Part shown: positions 19,538 to 30,825 of the stretch, piece by piece
Layout of the letters: every line of letters begins with the position of its first letter
Position numbering within the stretch: position 1 is the stretch's first letter
From: Chloroflexota bacterium
GTDB lineage: Bacteria > Chloroflexota > Dehalococcoidia > Lucifugimonadales > Lucifugimonadaceae
Length of the DNA: 64,000 bases
Direction: 5' to 3'
Assembly: GCA_013204545.1 (NCBI GenBank)
Contig: JABMNN010000061.1
Location: 18,831-82,830, forward strand
Position numbers and translations under genes: made by a program
Notes under the pieces: generated by a model
What the model was told of the DNA's origin: nothing
The model's input: the letters and a program-made list of their open reading frames with translations, nothing else
Database searches by the model: none

Positions 19538-22500
19538 ATGTCGACAGTTTGTGGCAAATATTTAGACGAAGCTCTGGATGGGCAATTAAAGCCGTCCAGA
19601 GCCTGGTCTAGAGTCTCTCCCGATGATGTCGCTGTTCTCAAACAATACGCGATAGTGGGGTTATTAGTTGCGAGCGAGATTGCAGAGACAATTCTCGACC
19701 ATACCTCGCATTACGATACCCGTATTGAAAACGTACAAAGCTCGACGGATGTTTCTCGGCTTAAAGTTCAGTACTCTGCATACTTCACCCGAGTGTTTAC
19801 AGGTGAGAAATTCGTTCACGACCCAAGCAATTCAGATTTCGTATCTGGGCTAAAAATCGATCTATATCTTGAGTCGATACCGAAAACCATCGAGAAATTC
19901 GAATCTCTGGTACTCGCTCATCAATCTGTCTCTCCAGTGGATACATATAAGTTGGTCGGCGCCCTATCGAAAAAACTGTGGGCAGACGCAATAGATGCAT
20001 ATTACAGTTCTCGGTTGATCGAACGCGATACGGTCAAGCCCATCGAAATCAACTTGGCGGATCAGACAGCCATCTTTGAGATGGCTATTGCGATTAGCTC
20101 AAGCAATTCAATCGACAGTGGGTTTGCCACATTCAGCCGTTCTCTTCAGAATTTTTTTGGCGCTGAGCGATCTGTCGTCTCGGTATTCAGGCCGGGAACG
20201 TGGACTATTACCGACAATTACATGTTCGATTTAGAAAATGGACATGTCCACGCGACAAACTTGTCATTAGTTGTGCCAGAAAACCTCGCTTCCTATCTGA
20301 ATACACGATCAGCGAGACATCTCGATCGAAACATATTCGAAAAATATGCTGACCAATTTCCTCCGTTTGCCGGGCGCGTCGCAACACAATCAGGTTCAGC
20401 AATCACGATTATTATCTGGCGTGGGGATGTGGCAGCCGGGGCATTGACCTTATTTGGATCCGATACCAACATTTTCAGCGATGGTGAGATTCAGCAACTC
20501 GAAAGTGTCGCAACACACGTTTCGGGTGCTATCGGGCATTTGTTAACCAATCGTGAGCTAGAAGCCGGATTAGCTCGAGAATCGATCTTGTCCGAAATTG
20601 GGCAGATTGTCGGTTCTGCGATGGATATCGGCTCCGTTTTCTCAGAAGTCGTTTCCGTGCTGAAACGGCTGTTTGAGTTCGACGAGGGCGTAATCACCTA
20701 TGCCGACATTGAAGCAGGGACTTACTCACTTCTCTTTCACGAATCAGATCGGAAGGTGGCGAACGTTGATGATTATCGGTTTCAGCTCAAGAACTCCCAC
20801 ACCGCTATGGTCATGGCTTCGCAAGAACCAGTTGTCGTCAGAGTAGCACCAGACGGAGAAGAAAAAGAAGGTACTCTGACCATTGTAGATGCCGAACCAC
20901 GAGGGATTAGATCGGCATGTGGAGTAGCCCTAATTTCAGATGGTGTCCCATTTGGTGGAATCCATTTTCGGTCATCGTCAAATAGCGCATTCGATTCTAT
21001 TTCCAAGGAGTTGTTCCTACAGATTTCCGCTCAAGTTTCTGGAGCAATCGCATATCACCAGGTGAATGATCGGCTCAGCACTGAGCTACGAGAGCAATCG
21101 ACGCTATCCCTTATAAGCAGAATTCTGGGACCGGAGTTAGACCTCGCAACTGCTTTCAGTGAAGTTGCACAAATTCTCCAGAAGCTAATCCCGTTCAACT
21201 CTATGTTTGCAAGTTACATGAACTCAGAAGTGGGAACTTTAACTTATCTGTATCGGATAGTGAACGGAAGAACGGACTCACAAATCGGCGTTGCGATTCC
21301 ACTGATTGGTTCGACAGCTGAAGTAGCGATTGATAGTCAAAAACCTCAGCGCATTAGTGTCGGAACAGACGGAAGCTGGGGCGGTGGCAGACTCCTCAAA
21401 CGATCCGCAGAACGTGGGGAGAGATCAGTACTCGTGGTGCCATTGATCTCCGAAGGCAAGGTCTTAGGAGTTCTTCATTTTCACTCAGGGCAGGAAAACG
21501 CCTACGACGACCTTGGTGATGATTTCGTTGAACTTTTAGCAAGTCATCTTGCAGGCACAATCGCCTATCAGAAGATAAATGATCAACTAAAAATCGAAGT
21601 GCGTGAACAATCGTTGCTTGCACAGATAGGACAAATTTTTAGCGCCAGCAGCGACATTCATTCAAATTTCGATGAGTTCGCTGAAACGCTGAGATCAATG
21701 ATTGAGTTCGACACAGTATTCGTAAACTCGATCAATCACGATACTGGCGAGATAACGGATCGATTCGTATCTGGCGCTCTACTTGACGGAACGAAGCCAG
21801 GGATCGTCGGATCACTTGCGGGCACATTGACCGAGAGAACGATTGAAAATGCCCTCCCCACCAGAAGTGATACCACTTACACGCGTATTCACGATTTTGG
21901 CTTTCTATCTGGCATCGCCATTCCAATTGTAGATAAAGGTAGTGTGATCGGAACGTTGCAACTTCGATCAAAACTTGAAAATGCATTCCCTTCTTATTTG
22001 GACAGATTTTTGACGCTCGTTGCCGACCAGATTTCGGGAGCAATAGCGCGCACAGAACTCACCGAAAACGAGACGTTCCTCACTGAAGAACGAAATCGAT
22101 CAGAACGTTTAGGGCACCAGAACGAACAGCTCGTGCAGACCCAACAAATACGCGACCAGTTCCTCGGAATGGTGTCTCACGAACTCAGAACTCCGCTTAC
22201 TAGTATTTCTGCGTTTACCGACATCCTCGGCCGTAACAAAGAGGAGACTCTTACTGATCGCCAATTACAACACCTTGCTGCTGTAGCTCGAAATGCGAAC
22301 CAACTTACAGGGTTAATTGATGACCTCATTCTCATGTCGAAAATGGAATCGGATCAGTTTGAATTAACAAAGAATCATTCGAATATTGTTGAGTTGGTTC
22401 GGGAAGTGTGTGAGTCAATGACTCCGGTTGTATGGCACCGTAATCAAAAGCTCGACATACAAACAAAAAATCACGATTTCAACTTAGATATCGACAGCGC

Positions 22501-22855
22501 CAGGATGACTCAGGTGCTTAATAATCTAATATCTAATGCCAGTAAGTTCTCGCCAAAGGATTCAACTATTTCTGTCAGAATCGAAAAGACCGAGATCAAT
22601 GTTCAAATCGAAATTTCCGACGAAGGTCCAGGGATAGATCAGTCCGATATAGAATCTGTGTTTAATCCGTTCTACCGTTCAGAAAATGAGATTGCAAAGT
22701 TGGTTCCCGGTACTGGGTTAGGCCTCTATGTTGCTCGAATGATCGTAACGCAGCATGGAGGTGAGATAGCGGTCGTACCTGACGCTCCCGTTGGCATGAC
22801 GATTCGGATACTGCTACCAACTGGTGCGCACTTACGTTCGGCTGTTGCCCACTAA
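19538..22855 (+). CDS. multi-GAF sensor histidine kinase
   Basis: Repeated GAF-like modules, then MVSHELRTPLTSISAFTDIL (H box), N box LNNLISNASKFSPKD, G boxes DEGPGID and GTGLGLYVARMIV. Confidence 0.92.
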   Translation: MSTVCGKYLDEALDGQLKPSRAWSRVSPDDVAVLKQYAIVGLLVASEIAETILDHTSHYDTRIENVQSSTDVSRLKVQYSAYFTRVFTGEKFVHDPSNSDFVSGLKIDLYLESIPKTIEKFESLVLAHQSVSPVDTYKLVGALSKKLWADAIDAYYSSRLIERDTVKPIEINLADQTAIFEMAIAISSSNSIDSGFATFSRSLQNFFGAERSVVSVFRPGTWTITDNYMFDLENGHVHATNLSLVVPENLASYLNTRSARHLDRNIFEKYADQFPPFAGRVATQSGSAITIIIWRGDVAAGALTLFGSDTNIFSDGEIQQLESVATHVSGAIGHLLTNRELEAGLARESILSEIGQIVGSAMDIGSVFSEVVSVLKRLFEFDEGVITYADIEAGTYSLLFHESDRKVANVDDYRFQLKNSHTAMVMASQEPVVVRVAPDGEEKEGTLTIVDAEPRGIRSACGVALISDGVPFGGIHFRSSSNSAFDSISKELFLQISAQVSGAIAYHQVNDRLSTELREQSTLSLISRILGPELDLATAFSEVAQILQKLIPFNSMFASYMNSEVGTLTYLYRIVNGRTDSQIGVAIPLIGSTAEVAIDSQKPQRISVGTDGSWGGGRLLKRSAERGERSVLVVPLISEGKVLGVLHFHSGQENAYDDLGDDFVELLASHLAGTIAYQKINDQLKIEVREQSLLAQIGQIFSASSDIHSNFDEFAETLRSMIEFDTVFVNSINHDTGEITDRFVSGALLDGTKPGIVGSLAGTLTERTIENALPTRSDTTYTRIHDFGFLSGIAIPIVDKGSVIGTLQLRSKLENAFPSYLDRFLTLVADQISGAIARTELTENETFLTEERNRSERLGHQNEQLVQTQQIRDQFLGMVSHELRTPLTSISAFTDILGRNKEETLTDRQLQHLAAVARNANQLTGLIDDLILMSKMESDQFELTKNHSNIVELVREVCESMTPVVWHRNQKLDIQTKNHDFNLDIDSARMTQVLNNLISNASKFSPKDSTISVRIEKTEINVQIEISDEGPGIDQSDIESVFNPFYRSENEIAKLVPGTGLGLYVARMIVTQHGGEIAVVPDAPVGMTIRILLPTGAHLRSAVAH

Positions 22856-22886
22856 ACAGTTGTCGATCATATGCACACTCGGGTAA

Positions 22887-24624
22887 CTACCTCGGAATAA
22901 CTGGTAGTACTAGATGAGAGTTTCGTTCTGCTGAATGGAAAATCGTTTGGTGTGCTACCCGCAATTCTGCGTCGGACCAGTAGTCCTTGCCAGTGTTGTG
23001 GTTCCTATCGAAGTTAGGAAAGTCTGAACTCGATACGTACAAACGCAATTTTTGACCCGGTTTGAACAAACACCCGATCGGATTCAACTTGATCGTGTAT
23101 TCGGAAACTTCGCCCGGTTCAAGCAGAGCCGGATTTTCGAAGCCATTCCGGTGCTGAGCACGCATGATTCCGTATGTCAGGTTCACGGCAAGACCGTCTT
23201 CATAGACAACCGCAAGCTTGGCTGTCCAATCGGTATCTAGTCCGTCCGTTTTCGCCCAAAGTTTTAACGAAACCGGCCCGGTGACTTCGAGTTCGGAATC
23301 GAAAACTGGGAAGTCGTATACGAGTACATCTTGGCGGTGATCGTGCGGGGATTGATCGACGGGAGCAGCCTGCGAATCAGCCCGCATCAGGCTCATCACC
23401 GGATCGCGAGGATCGTATTTGTACTCGTCTTGTTCGCTCTCATCGACTGAAGGTGATTTTAGCGATAGTGATCCATCGCCACTGACGGTGTTAGCACTTC
23501 CCTGAGAATGAAGATAAAAGTTCGTGTAGTTCGTTCGTGCAAGTGGCCATTCGTTCTCGCCACGCCATTTATCTTCGCCGAGAACCCACATTTGAACTTG
23601 GGCTTCATCAGCCATTCCGTTATCGAAGCTTTTTATATCGAAGTCGTACCAACGAGCGATCAGATCGGCATACGTCGTTGCGGCATCTGGACCGTAATCA
23701 ATGGGGCCGATTTTACCGGTGTACTGGGTGGCATCATGCCCCCAAGGGCCGATGATAAGTCGATGTTTGTCGCGTAGTTCGTCGGGTCCGTTCTTCGTGA
23801 TTCCTTCGAAGTTATCGACAGTTCCGATTAGTCGATCCCACCAGCCGGTAATTTGATAAATCGGGGTTTGGATTTTTGGGTGAATATCTCCAAAATGTTG
23901 GAATTCGCCGTTTTGTTCTCGGTAGTATTTCTGCAATTGCGGGTCAAGTTCTGAAAAAACTTGACTTGGAATCTCGCCTAATGGCAACCACCACATGTAT
24001 TTACCGCGCTCAACTTCGTTCCACCGCTTTGAAGCTTCATCAGGCGTTACTGCGCCATCGGTAAGTTCCGCACGACGTCGCATATCGGCGGCCATCATGT
24101 AGGTCCAGTCGAGCCTGCGACCGGTTTCAAAAATACCAAAATTAATGTCGAGGATATTCTGAGACATGCCACTGGCGAGAGCTGAGGTTAGACTCGGCGG
24201 CTGTGAATCGAGCATCATCCAAATTGCCCAACTGGCGTTCGAGTGTCCCCATGTGCCGACACGTCCATCGCTCCATTCGAGCTTTGCAGCCCATTCGATG
24301 GTGTCGTAGCCAAGGAGTATCGTGCGTTTCAGTACGCTCTCGCCACATCCACTCGTAGTCACCGTCGGATGCATAGCGACCACGGAAATCCTGCATCACA
24401 ACGCAGTAGCCACGGGCAGCGAGATTGATAGCCGTTTCAACGTATCGGGGAGTCAACTTCTGGTAAGGCGTGCGGCATACGAGGGCTGGGTATTTGAAAG
24501 CGTCGACAGGATGATATACATCCGCACGCAAAACAACGCCATCACGCGTTGTCAGCTCCATGTTGCTTTCGACAACGACTTTTAGGGGCGCAGCATTCGG
24601 ATATTGTTTGTCATGTTTGGTCAT
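22887..24624 (-). pseudogene. CocE/NonD family hydrolase, split by an apparent frameshift near 24312
   Basis: N-terminal part (MTKHDKQYPN...RYASDGDYEWMWRERTETHDT) and the rest (GYDTIEWAAKLEWSDGRVGTWGHSNASWAIWMML...) lie in different frames and join with a single-nucleotide offset. Confidence 0.75.
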
Positions 24625-24754
24625 GGGATTATTCGCTAATATGCTGCAGCACGTTTATTCATCATCTTGGAAGTAATTCAAAAACAGATCGATAGTCAGT
24701 GCGGCGTTAAGGCTCTCGAATGAGGTAGCCAGCACCGCTCTTACCGTTCAGATC

Positions 24755-25648
24755 TTAATCTGCAGGCCACGGAACCTTCATCATCTCTTCGCCCCAGATA
24801 AGTTCTCCGTTCCAAGCTTGCTTGGCCTCGACTTCACGTGGTCCTTTCATTTCAGCGGTCGTGAGACGTGCTCCGATGTGAACCATCACGAGTTGTTTTA
24901 CTCCGGCTTCGGCAGCAGTCTCAGCAGCTCCTAGTACCGACGACGAAGCATCAGCGTGAGGATTGCCGTCCATGCGATCGTGAGTCTCCCAGCACATCAT
25001 CATCAATACGTCCGCACCTCGTGCGAGATCGGTAACGGTATCGCATGGAGACGTGTCGCCAGTAAGGACAACGGAGCCGTCGGGGGTGTCTATTCGGTAA
25101 GCCAGAGAGTCTAAATACGGTTGCACGTGATCGGCAGTGGCTGCGGTAACTTCCCAGTTTGACCCTGACTTGATTAGGCCGGGGCCCATGTTGTGCGGAT
25201 CGACATCTGGCTTGCTACGTGGAAGTTCTCCTCCTCGATCCTGAAACGTAATTTGCGAAGCTGGGTGGTGAATACGGGCTTTCCAATCGTGTGCGAACAG
25301 ACCCGTGTCTTCATCAAGAATTCCGTTCGTGAACTCTTCAGTAAGTTTCGGGCCGTAGACGTTGAGCGTCTTGTCACGCGGAATCATTTGATCCCAACGA
25401 GTGAGGATGAACGTTGGAAAATCGGCATCATGATCGAAGTGGTGATGGGTGAAGAACACATCGTCGATTTCGGTAGTTTTAATACCAGCTCTGGCCAATT
25501 TCCAAGTCGTTGCGGGACCGCAGTCGAAAAGCAATTTTTCATCGCCGACCTGCACTACATATGAAGAACCAAATCGATCAGGGAGCGGTGTTGGTGTTCC
25601 ACAACCAATGATTGTAACTTCGGGTGTTAACGGCTTCTTTGCGCCCAT
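24755..25648 (-). CDS. MBL-fold metallo-hydrolase (RNase Z-like)
   Basis: VTIIGCGTPTPLPDRFGSSYVVQVGDEKLLFDCGPATTWKLARAG, FFTHHHFDHDAD, SVVLTGDTSPCD. Confidence 0.88.
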   Translation of the reverse strand: MGAKKPLTPEVTIIGCGTPTPLPDRFGSSYVVQVGDEKLLFDCGPATTWKLARAGIKTTEIDDVFFTHHHFDHDADFPTFILTRWDQMIPRDKTLNVYGPKLTEEFTNGILDEDTGLFAHDWKARIHHPASQITFQDRGGELPRSKPDVDPHNMGPGLIKSGSNWEVTAATADHVQPYLDSLAYRIDTPDGSVVLTGDTSPCDTVTDLARGADVLMMMCWETHDRMDGNPHADASSSVLGAAETAAEAGVKQLVMVHIGARLTTAEMKGPREVEAKQAWNGELIWGEEMMKVPWPAD

Positions 25649-25852
25649 GCTTACTCCACTTGATTCGTGATCAGATTAGTTCACGCCGCAGAGTACAGGA
25701 TGTATCGGAACTTGATCGGTTATTCTTGCGAATATAAAAGACCTCCAGATACCAATCGTGTTGTGAAATCCGCTCAATCGATCTACAAGGACGCAGTTTT
25801 TTTCTTTCGTGGGGGATGATGAATGCGAGCAGTGCGGAGGTTGGGGAGGTTA

Positions 25853-28800
25853 CTACCCGGCGCTCATCGGCATTGATTCTGCTTGATCGGCAGCACTTGC
25901 AGCAATCGCCATATCCATTATTTGGTGCATTCGTTCCTGGAACATTTTGATCTGCTCTATCACAGCCATCAGTTCGTCGATCCAGTCTGGGTCGTCTCGA
26001 TCAATGTCGACGCGGATCTGCATGTGACCAACGTCAACGCCCCTACCTAACTGCCTTTGCAGCGGTTCACGTGCGCCGCCAGTTGGCCGCTTCAACGACA
26101 TTGTTGCGCGGAATTCTTTTGTGTTGATCAGATCGATACCGGCGTCTTCTGCGAGTACTCGCATGCGAGTTGTTTTCATCAACAACTTCACATGAGTAGG
26201 CATAGGACCAAATCGATCGCGAATCTCCTCATCGATGTCAACAATTTCTGATTCGGTTTGCATACCGGCGAGTCGCTGATAAATCGAAAGTCGTTGGGCG
26301 AGATCTTCGATGTAGCTGTCGGGAATCCGTGCATCGATCCCGATATCGACTCGAACGGTCGAAAACTCCGGAGCAGCGAGTTCTAATTCGTCGGTGTTGC
26401 CCCCAGCCTTTTTTAGTCTTCGAACTGCATCGGCAAGGAGTTTCGTGTAGAGGTCAAAACCAATCGCTGAGATCTGACCCGATTGCTCGGCACCTAGGAG
26501 GTTTCCGATTCCACGAATTTCAAGATCACGTAGGGCGATCTGAAATCCGGCTCCAAGTTCAGTTGCCGCTAAAATCGTATTCAGTCGCTGTTCAGCTTCC
26601 TCTGTGAGAGTTTTAGCACGAGGAACCATGAGATAAGCGTAGGCACGATTCGTGCCACGACCGATTCGACCTCGAATTTGATAGAGCTGAGATAAGCCGA
26701 ACGTGTCTGCTCTATCGACTATCAGAGTGTTTGCGTTGGGAATATCGACGCCCGACTCGATGATCGTTGTACAAAGAAGTACGTCGAATTCATGGCGGTC
26801 GAATGCCGCCATTACTTTCTCAAGGTCGTCTTCAGCCATTTGTCCGTGCGCTACCTGAACGTTTGCTTCGGGTACAAGTTCCTGCAAACGATTTGCAACC
26901 AGCTCAATGTCTTTCACGCGGTTGTGCAGATAGAAGACCTGCCCACCTCGATCGAGCTCTCGCATGATCGCCTCGCGAGTAAGATCATCGCTCTCTTCTG
27001 AAACGTAAGTCTTGATTGGTAAACGTTCTTCTGGTGGCGTTTCGATCGTGCTCATATCGCGAACACCCGCCAGCGACATGTGGAGCGTTCGCGGGATAGG
27101 GGTTGCGCTCAAGGTCATCACGTCGACCTGTGTTCGAAGTCGTTTCAGGCGTTCTTTGTGCGACACGCCAAATTTGTGCTCTTCGTCGATAATGATGAGT
27201 CCAAGATCCTTGAACCGAACGTCCTTTTGCAACAGACGATGCGTCCCGATGACGATATCCACACTGCCGTTCCCAATCTTGGAAATCGTTTCTTTTTGCT
27301 GTCGAGCAGAGCGGAATCTAGAAAGCATATCGACAACGGCAGGGAACGGCCCAAGTCGTTCAGAGAATGTTTCGAGATGTTGCTGGGCGAGGACAGTTGT
27401 TGGGACGAGAATTGCTACCTGTCGACCTGATTGCACGGCTTTGAACGCCGCACGCAGTGCGATTTCTGTTTTCCCGTAACCGACATCACCACAGATCAGT
27501 CGATCCATAGGTTGCGAAGATTCCATATCGGCTTTGACAGCCTCTATCGTCGTTAACTGATCGGGGGTTTCTTCGAATGGGAAGCTGGCTTCTAGTGAAT
27601 CCTGCCAAGGTGTATCGGGGGTTGCTGCAAATCCTGTTGCAATCTTCCTCGATGCATACAACGCGATTAACTCTCCCGCCAACTGCTCAGTAGCCTTCTG
27701 TGCTCTGGCTCTGGCCTTGCTCCACTCCTGTGTGCCAAGTCGAGTAAGTCTCGGAGAGGAGTCGGCGGCGCCGTGGTAGAACTGGATACGATCGAGATGC
27801 TCGGTAGGAACGTAGAGCTTGTCATCTTCGGCGTATTCGAGAACGAGGTATTCCTGACCTTCATCGCCCATGACCTGAGTTCCGACGAATTTTGCAACAC
27901 CGTGCTCAACGTGGACGACGTACGAATCCGGCTTGAGTTGTTCGAGTGCGGGCCCTTTGGGAATTGGACGCTTACGAACACGTCGGCGTTCCTTAGCGAT
28001 GCCAAACACTTCAGCATCGCTAAGAATCGAAACTTCAGTACCGTCTGCCATTTCGATCGAGAAGCCAGAAATCAAATGACCTGCAATGACGTGAGTTTCA
28101 CCGGGTTCAGGTGCCACGTCGATAGTCTTCACGAGACTTGTGGATACGCCATTTTCCGTTGCAAGTTCGTGAAATCTCTGTGCGTGGTTTGTGATGACAA
28201 CGGTGCGTTTCTTCTCAGGAATGCCCTTACGGACGACTTCCAATGCCGTTTCGACACCACCACTTACCAGCGAAGGTAATTTCAACGGTAGCGCCATAGA
28301 TCCGCCTGGAATCTCGGCATCAATGCCCCAAGGCGATAGCGTCACGCTTTTAGGGCGGGCATCAATGGCATCGGATATGAAATCCCATTCGATGTGAGGC
28401 TGTGCAAAGCCAATAGGGACATCGCCGCGCTTTTCTTTTGCTTCACGAAGCGTGATCATGCGTCGATCCAGAGATCGACCGGTTTCCTCGATTGCGCCGG
28501 GGCGCAGTACGATCATCAAACTCTCGGCTGGAAGATAGTCGAACACATTGCCGAGATTGAAGAATCCGGCATAGAACGAAATCTCGTCGAGGATTTCGCC
28601 TTCGAGGACGCGACTGAGCTCCGAAGGTATCCGACGTTGAGCCTCTTCGGAAGTCCCCACTAAATCCATTTTGCCAAGCAGTTCCTGCACACGCTCTGCA
28701 TCGGCTAGACGAGGCAAGGTTTCAAGGGCAGGCGGAATGGTGATAGTGCGTATTTTACCTGCCGAACGTTGGGTTCCTGGATCGAAGAATCTAATGCTTT

Positions 28801-29422
28801 CGACTTCGTCATCGAAAAGCTCTATACGGACTGGTGTCTCGCTCGAAACCGGGAAGATGTCGAGGATTCCACCGCGACGAGAGAATGTACCGGGTATTTC
28901 AACGGTGGGTTCGTGGACATAACCCATATCGATCCATCGACGGATTTGTGATTCGAGATTAATGCGGTTTCGTAGGCTAAGTGTGTGGGTGGACGAATCG
29001 AACACCGATCGTTCAAGCGTCGCTTGTGAAGCAGCGTTGACTGATGCGATGACCAGAGGTTGCTTCACACCACTCACCTCACCGCGCATCGCAGCGAGTG
29101 CGCGAAGGCGTGCGTGACTGGCTACGCGATCAGGGACGTACCGTTCAAATGGGATGTCTTCCGTTTCTGAAAAATGGAAGACCGGAGCACTGTCACCAAG
29201 CCAGGTAAACAAACGATCATGCAGTCGTCTGGCCGATTCTGGGTTCGGAGTTAAAACGAAGACAGGCGCGCTTGACTCGCGCCAGAGAGCCGCCACAGTA
29301 CATTCTGTGGCAGGATCTGGTGCTATCACCGCCGCCTGCGCTCTTGAAGCACGAAGGCTATTTAGAAGCGCCGCGAACTGCTCAGTTTCACCAAGCAGCG
29401 GGAGCAACCCCGACAGACTCAT
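25853..29422 (-). CDS. mfd: transcription-repair coupling factor
   Basis: 1189 aa; CarD-like RID region, GDVGYGKTEIALRAAFKAV, DEEHKFGV, LSATPIPRTLHMSLAGVRDMS, GRIGRGTNRAYAYL. Confidence 0.97.
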   Translation of the reverse strand: MSLSGLLPLLGETEQFAALLNSLRASRAQAAVIAPDPATECTVAALWRESSAPVFVLTPNPESARRLHDRLFTWLGDSAPVFHFSETEDIPFERYVPDRVASHARLRALAAMRGEVSGVKQPLVIASVNAASQATLERSVFDSSTHTLSLRNRINLESQIRRWIDMGYVHEPTVEIPGTFSRRGGILDIFPVSSETPVRIELFDDEVESIRFFDPGTQRSAGKIRTITIPPALETLPRLADAERVQELLGKMDLVGTSEEAQRRIPSELSRVLEGEILDEISFYAGFFNLGNVFDYLPAESLMIVLRPGAIEETGRSLDRRMITLREAKEKRGDVPIGFAQPHIEWDFISDAIDARPKSVTLSPWGIDAEIPGGSMALPLKLPSLVSGGVETALEVVRKGIPEKKRTVVITNHAQRFHELATENGVSTSLVKTIDVAPEPGETHVIAGHLISGFSIEMADGTEVSILSDAEVFGIAKERRRVRKRPIPKGPALEQLKPDSYVVHVEHGVAKFVGTQVMGDEGQEYLVLEYAEDDKLYVPTEHLDRIQFYHGAADSSPRLTRLGTQEWSKARARAQKATEQLAGELIALYASRKIATGFAATPDTPWQDSLEASFPFEETPDQLTTIEAVKADMESSQPMDRLICGDVGYGKTEIALRAAFKAVQSGRQVAILVPTTVLAQQHLETFSERLGPFPAVVDMLSRFRSARQQKETISKIGNGSVDIVIGTHRLLQKDVRFKDLGLIIIDEEHKFGVSHKERLKRLRTQVDVMTLSATPIPRTLHMSLAGVRDMSTIETPPEERLPIKTYVSEESDDLTREAIMRELDRGGQVFYLHNRVKDIELVANRLQELVPEANVQVAHGQMAEDDLEKVMAAFDRHEFDVLLCTTIIESGVDIPNANTLIVDRADTFGLSQLYQIRGRIGRGTNRAYAYLMVPRAKTLTEEAEQRLNTILAATELGAGFQIALRDLEIRGIGNLLGAEQSGQISAIGFDLYTKLLADAVRRLKKAGGNTDELELAAPEFSTVRVDIGIDARIPDSYIEDLAQRLSIYQRLAGMQTESEIVDIDEEIRDRFGPMPTHVKLLMKTTRMRVLAEDAGIDLINTKEFRATMSLKRPTGGAREPLQRQLGRGVDVGHMQIRVDIDRDDPDWIDELMAVIEQIKMFQERMHQIMDMAIAASAADQAESMPMSAG

Positions 29423-29631
29423 TCAGTTTTCCGAGTACCCGTTTTAAGGGCTCCGCGATGATCGGGTTACGAGAACTAATCAACGCCTCACCAACACAGC
29501 TAAAGGACCATCGAACGAAATTCGGTGACCTTGGTGTCGTTCCATGCTAGCACTGAGGGGCGGTGACGTTACAAAATAACCACTACTTATTTCGCCAACT
29601 CTGTGAAATCTTGCTCAACAATCAATTATTG

Positions 29632-30777
29632 ATGGATATCAAGCAAGAACGACCTAAACGAATAGTCGTTAAACTCGGCACCAACTTGCTTACTGGCGGG
29701 AAGGATTCGCTTGATCTTAAAACCATCAAGGATATTTTTCGTCAGATCGCATCAGTGCGTGCTTCCGGCATTGATGTCTTGATTGTCAGTTCCGGTGCAG
29801 TTGCCGCAGGGCGAGCCTCGCTTTCGAGGACTCCCGACAAGAACAAACTCCAGCGAGACACAGTGGCATATCGACAGACGTTGGCTGCGCTTGGCCAGCC
29901 TCAGTTGATGATGACGTTTGCACAAATATTCAACGAGCACAATATCGAGGTTGCTCAGGCACTTATTTCACGCGGTGATCTACAGAGTCGTTCCAGATAT
30001 TTGAATGTGCGAAATACTCTCGATGCCCTGCTGTCGATTGGCGCAATTCCGATCCTAAACGAAAACGACGTTGTCGCAGTCGAGGAGTTGGCAGGTCTCG
30101 TTTACGGCGATAATGATCGACTTTCGGCGATGATCGCCAGCACTGTCGACGCTGACTTATTGATTCTGCTTGGCGATATGGACGGCCTACACACGACCGA
30201 TCCGCACATCGACCCTAGTTCCGAGCTTATATCTTTCGTTTATGAAATAGACGCGACAATCGAAAATGCAGCTAGCGGACCCCATGACCTACAGGGCAGT
30301 GGTGGGATGGAAAGCAAGCTCGAAGCCGGCAGAATTTCAATGGACTCTGGAATACCGATGGTGATCGCATCTGGGAGGGTCGCAGGGGTGATCGAATCAA
30401 TCTGCGATGGTGCTGAAATCGGCACTCGATTCGTTCCAAGCGAATCTCGCCCAGAAAGTCGAAAACGATGGATCCTCACAGGCAGAACCGAAAGTCGCGG
30501 AAGCGTCTCTGTCGACGCGGGTGCATCTAACGCGTTGAAGAGCCGAGGTAACAGCCTTTTGCCGATAGGGATCGTCTCGGTTACCGGTCCGTTCGAACGA
30601 GGCGATATCATTGAAGTTACGGAAATCGACGGAACGACGATTGGATGGGGTTTGGCTTCATACCCATCGACTGATGTCGAGCTAATAAAAGGTAAGAATT
30701 CGAAGGTCCTACCTGATTTTCTAGGACACTACTACGGCGCAGAAGTAATTCACCGCAACAACATGGTGTTGCCCTAA
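29632..30777 (+). CDS. proB: glutamate 5-kinase
   Basis: RIVVKLGTNLLTGG, VIVSSGAVAAGR-like, ILNENDVVAVEEL, GDNDRLSAMIAS, C-terminal PUA-like region. ATG 29632 preferred over track start 29563. Confidence 0.95.
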   Translation: MDIKQERPKRIVVKLGTNLLTGGKDSLDLKTIKDIFRQIASVRASGIDVLIVSSGAVAAGRASLSRTPDKNKLQRDTVAYRQTLAALGQPQLMMTFAQIFNEHNIEVAQALISRGDLQSRSRYLNVRNTLDALLSIGAIPILNENDVVAVEELAGLVYGDNDRLSAMIASTVDADLLILLGDMDGLHTTDPHIDPSSELISFVYEIDATIENAASGPHDLQGSGGMESKLEAGRISMDSGIPMVIASGRVAGVIESICDGAEIGTRFVPSESRPESRKRWILTGRTESRGSVSVDAGASNALKSRGNSLLPIGIVSVTGPFERGDIIEVTEIDGTTIGWGLASYPSTDVELIKGKNSKVLPDFLGHYYGAEVIHRNNMVLP

Positions 30778-30825
30778 AGTGCAAACTCGTAACAGCACCC
30801 TACCGTTAATTTTCTATTCAATACG

